DNA of 17,229 nucleotides from assembly GCA_002505935.1 (NCBI GenBank), contig DAWL01000033.1, forward strand, positions 1 to 17,229, written 5' to 3'. This DNA comes from Euryarchaeota archaeon UBA226 (GTDB lineage Archaea > Thermoplasmatota > Poseidoniia > Poseidoniales > Poseidoniaceae). The notes under the pieces are model-generated. The model was not told the DNA's origin. It did not search any database and was given only the letters and a program-made list of their open reading frames with translations. The position numbers were made by a program, and so were the translations under genes. Numbering within the stretch: the first letter of the stretch is position 1; each line of letters begins with the position of its first letter. This document shows positions 15,010 to 17,229 of this stretch, piece by piece.

Positions 15010-15654
15010 ATGAACATAATTATTGCAGGTGGTGGATTAACAGGATTATCTGCTGCCTTGGAATTATCACATCATGATGTTACATTGATTGATTCCAAAC
15101 AAGAACTTGGCACACCAGTACGTTCTCCAGGAATAATAGACGATGAATCTTTATTGATATCTGGAGTTAAAGATAAAATCCAATTCAATAATGGTTGTTT
15201 TAGACGATCATGGTTAGAAAAAGCCATGGCGATCAAAGTGATTGAACAAGGGTCACAAATTATGCTAAAAACTCGAATTGTTGGCTATGATGATGGATTA
15301 ATTTTGAAAGGTTCACAAATAGGAATTCCTGAAAAAATGAATGCAGATGTATACATCGATTTGCTTGGAGAAAAGTCCCCATATCCTGGTTGGTTTGGTG
15401 ATAGTAAAATTTTACGAAATGAAGAAATGATTCGACCACCATCTAGAAAATTAGTGAACTGGAAGGGGGGGATTTCAATTTCCGGCGGAGAATATACTCG
15501 AGCAGATGGAACCGGTGAAACTTGGTGGAGAGATGAAGCGCCATTTATTCCTCCAGAGGGATGGTTAGAACAGATGAGTGGAGAACATCCTGAGCGAATT
15601 TCAGCGGATGCTGCAATTATCAGAGGTATTGAATGCGCTGAGAAGATTGTTTGA
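15010..15654 (+). CDS. Short FAD-binding protein, distantly like geranylgeranyl reductase
   Basis: This 214-residue protein starts with a dinucleotide-binding fold: MNIIIAGGGLTGLSAALELS (1-20), then an acidic strand end (VTLIDSK). GTPVRSPGIID (34-44) and the FRRSWLEKAM helix (64-73) recall geranylgeranyl reductases, where a G-P-x-C/S-G segment and an R-x-x-x-D/L helix follow the first fold. The end SADAAIIRGIECAEKIV could match the reductase helix near the flavin. Typical reductases are 390-450 residues, so about half is missing, including most of the substrate-binding region. The frame is intact with a good ribosome site, which argues against a recent frameshift. It lies between ferredoxin and GGGP synthase, so a lipid-reduction role with the ferredoxin as donor is likely but not shown. 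It could also be another small flavoprotein. Confidence 0.75.
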   Translation: MNIIIAGGGLTGLSAALELSHHDVTLIDSKQELGTPVRSPGIIDDESLLISGVKDKIQFNNGCFRRSWLEKAMAIKVIEQGSQIMLKTRIVGYDDGLILKGSQIGIPEKMNADVYIDLLGEKSPYPGWFGDSKILRNEEMIRPPSRKLVNWKGGISISGGEYTRADGTGETWWRDEAPFIPPEGWLEQMSGEHPERISADAAIIRGIECAEKIV

Positions 15655-15691
15655 CCCCAAATCACATACCAAATGCCCGCCACCCAAGGTC

Positions 15692-16489
15692 ATGCTTCCT
15701 GAATACCCAGGGGGGCTTTTGTCTTGGATATGTTCGAATGAGTTTGGAACTAGACATGCCACTTTACTAGATCCTGCTGACCAATCAGCAGAAGTTGCTG
15801 CAGCCAAGGCTTTAGCTGCAGTTGAAGGCGGTAGTAAGTTGATTTTAGTGGGCGGCTCAACAAACACTCCAGAAAATAAAGTGCATGATACAGTTGTTGG
15901 GATTCAAGAAGCCCTTGAATTACGTGTTTGGGCAGCTTCACAAGATTCTACCGTGGATGAAGAAGATTGGAGAATACCAGTAATTCTCTTTCCAGGAGGT
16001 GCTCATGCCCTTTCTTCATCTGCAGACGCAATTTTGTTCATGATGTTGATGAATAGTACCACTCCTAGATTTTTAGTCGAAGAACAGGTAAAGGGTGCTA
16101 CTTGGTTACATGAAGCAGGAATAGAAATGCTTCCAACTGCATATCTGATTTGTGAGCCCGGTGGGAAAGCGGGAGAAGTGGGACAAGCGAATTTACTTAA
16201 TTCACCAGAGGATATTCGCGCTTATTCATTATGCGCTAAAGGGTATGGAATGAAAATTCTCTATCTTGAAGCAGGTAGTGGCGCCCCCTCTCCTCTTGAT
16301 TCAGAGATGATTAGATCTGCAGAAGGAGAGTGTGTATTTGTTGGTGGTGGAATTAGAACTACTGAACAAGCGATTTCAGCGAAAGAAGCGGGCGCCTCGT
16401 GGATAGTTACAGGAACTATTGTTGAAGAACAAGAAGACCTAGATCAAATTCGTTTAACAATTGAAGAACTAGTATCAGCGTTGAACTAA
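15692..16489 (+). CDS. Geranylgeranylglyceryl phosphate synthase
   Basis: This enzyme joins geranylgeranyl diphosphate to sn-glycerol-1-phosphate, making the first ether bond of archaeal membrane lipids. From the ATG at 15692 it has 265 residues, slightly above the usual 240-250. The TIM-barrel motifs are clear: HATLLDPADQ (22-31), LILVGGSTNT, VILFPGGAHALSSSADAILF (97-116), YLEAGSGAPSPLD (191-203, phosphate and prenyl site), VFVGGGIRT (215-223) and IVTGTIVEE (238-246). YLEAGSGA, rather than the YxEYSG of bacterial PcrB, supports the archaeal group II enzyme. A stretch of about 15 extra residues lies before the VILFPG strand. The frame stays open upstream to an ATG at 15578 inside the flavoprotein gene. 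I chose 15692 because the family fold starts just after it, but a TTG at 15629, behind a GAGG two bases away, cannot be excluded. Its stop overlaps the stop of the convergent coiled-coil gene. Confidence 0.93.
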   Translation: MLPEYPGGLLSWICSNEFGTRHATLLDPADQSAEVAAAKALAAVEGGSKLILVGGSTNTPENKVHDTVVGIQEALELRVWAASQDSTVDEEDWRIPVILFPGGAHALSSSADAILFMMLMNSTTPRFLVEEQVKGATWLHEAGIEMLPTAYLICEPGGKAGEVGQANLLNSPEDIRAYSLCAKGYGMKILYLEAGSGAPSPLDSEMIRSAEGECVFVGGGIRTTEQAISAKEAGASWIVTGTIVEEQEDLDQIRLTIEELVSALN

Positions 16490-17229
16490 TCGTCGTCTTC
16501 GTAAACTACAGGGTCCCCACTACCGCCGGGAGCATTTGGCCTAGTATCAGGCTCATCTCCTTGAGGTAAAGATTCGACATTCTTCTCTAGGTCTATCTCA
16601 TCACCTCCAGCCAGGGTATGCATATCATCTAAAGAAGGCGACTCGATAGTTCGCTTCTTAGGGCCCTCTTCAGCGATACGAGCCCTCGTTTCTTCCCTAG
16701 CGGAATGATCCCTTACCAACCCTAGAGAATCTTGGAATACTCTACCAACAACCTCTCTTGTCTTTTCACTGCGTCTAGCCGCATCAAGCTCCAACATCGC
16801 TCTTTCACGCTGACTCTCTACTTCCTTTAGTTCTGAAGTTCTATCTTGCAATGCTGCTTCAAGGTCAGTGATTGTCAGATGCATTTGTTGTACTCTTTCA
16901 TCTCTTTCAAAGACATCGTTATGTAAGCGCCTTTCACGCCTTCTCAAAGCCTCATATTCACGATTCCTTTCTAACAACCGCCTCTTTAATTCTTCAATTT
17001 GTTCGACTAAGTAATCGTGTTCTGCACTAACGGACCTTGGGCCAGTCATTACTCTCTCTAACTGTTCTTCCAATTCACCGAGTCGCCTATCGCGTTGATC
17101 TAACAATCCTCGCAATCTATCAGCAATCTCTCGCAATCTTTGTCGCTCTTCCTCCAAAGCCTCCCTTGCTGCGATTTCCGCAGCCAAGTCCTCTTCTCGT
17201 TGATCCAATTGTCCTTTCAAACCTCTGAC
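16486..17229 (-). CDS. Coiled-coil protein with acidic tail, 5' end outside the window
   Basis: The frame is open to the right edge, so the start is missing; 247 codons are visible. Nearly all of the first 165 residues seen have heptad-like patterns of Leu, Arg and Glu (for example REALEEERQRLREIADRLRG), pointing to a long coiled coil with one break at MTGPRSVSAEHD. The last 70 residues are polar and low in complexity, rich in Glu, Asp, Pro and Gly, ending in YEDDD. No signal peptide, membrane segment or catalytic motif is seen. I do not recognise a family; similarity to SMC-like or tropomyosin-like proteins would come from composition and is not evidence of function. The TAG stop (16488-16486) overlaps the TAA of the GGGP synthase gene (16487-16489) in the four bases CTAA. 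Confidence 0.8.
   Translation of the reverse strand, partial: VRGLKGQLDQREEDLAAEIAAREALEEERQRLREIADRLRGLLDQRDRRLGELEEQLERVMTGPRSVSAEHDYLVEQIEELKRRLLERNREYEALRRRERRLHNDVFERDERVQQMHLTITDLEAALQDRTSELKEVESQRERAMLELDAARRSEKTREVVGRVFQDSLGLVRDHSAREETRARIAEEGPKKRTIESPSLDDMHTLAGGDEIDLEKNVESLPQGDEPDTRPNAPGGSGDPVVYEDDD

Noticed and set aside
15285..15683. A 132-codon minus-strand frame opposite the flavoprotein gene
   Set aside because: The plus-strand frame has a FAD motif, ribosome site and operon context, while this one has no recognisable motif or start signal.
15578..15691. A 38-residue N-terminal extension of GGGP synthase from the ATG at 15578
   Set aside because: It would overlap most of the end of the flavoprotein gene in another frame and has no counterpart in the family. 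A shorter TTG start at 15629 is left open.

Overview
The window reads as a gene-dense, moderately AT-rich archaeal chromosome segment. The strongest taxonomic marker is a geranylgeranylglyceryl phosphate synthase (GGGP synthase, archaeal ether-lipid synthesis) with the YLEAGSGAP signature, directly downstream of a ferredoxin and a flavoprotein. A beta-CASP nuclease of the archaeal CPSF2-like type, clear GGAGG/GGTGAT ribosome sites before some genes and apparently leaderless starts before others fit this. Several genes look bacterial in type (UvrA, an S4-domain RluA-like pseudouridine synthase, a fused PurS-PurL). This mixture suggests a marine Thermoplasmatota lineage such as Marine Group II (Poseidoniales). 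That placement is an inference from gene content; no rRNA or other taxonomic marker is present.

Region 1 (1-10668, all minus strand) is a tight run read in the order moeA, RluA-like synthase, uvrA, an uncharacterised four-helix membrane protein, purSL and purQ, with perhaps the first codons of another gene at the left edge. Gaps are 0-39 bases, so one or a few transcripts are likely. purSL and purQ overlap by one base and encode the FGAM synthetase of purine synthesis.

Region 2 (10669-12860) is a tungstate/molybdate block. An 87-base divergent region separates moeA from a plus-strand gene that fuses the TupB permease to the TupC ATPase. The lipoprotein TupA lies on the opposite strand and its 3' end overlaps the fusion gene by 34 bases. 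Together these would import tungstate or molybdate and insert the metal into molybdopterin.

Region 3 (12872-14530, minus) holds a basic zinc-ribbon protein and the beta-CASP nuclease, reading towards tupA. Region 4 (14531-14767) is the only long gene-free stretch. It is a divergent promoter region with an exact 11-base direct repeat at a 22-base period. Region 5 (14768-16489, plus) is ferredoxin, a short FAD-binding protein and GGGP synthase, a likely archaeal lipid operon. Region 6 (16486-17229, minus) is a coiled-coil protein cut by the window edge; its stop codon overlaps the GGGP synthase stop.

The most unusual items are the TupB-TupC fusion with its convergent overlapping tupA, the compact flavoprotein inside the lipid operon, the MoeA with an altered RPGKP motif, the uncharacterised membrane protein in the purine/repair run, and the paired repeats at 14659-14691. 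No CRISPR array, tRNA, rRNA or insertion sequence was seen.
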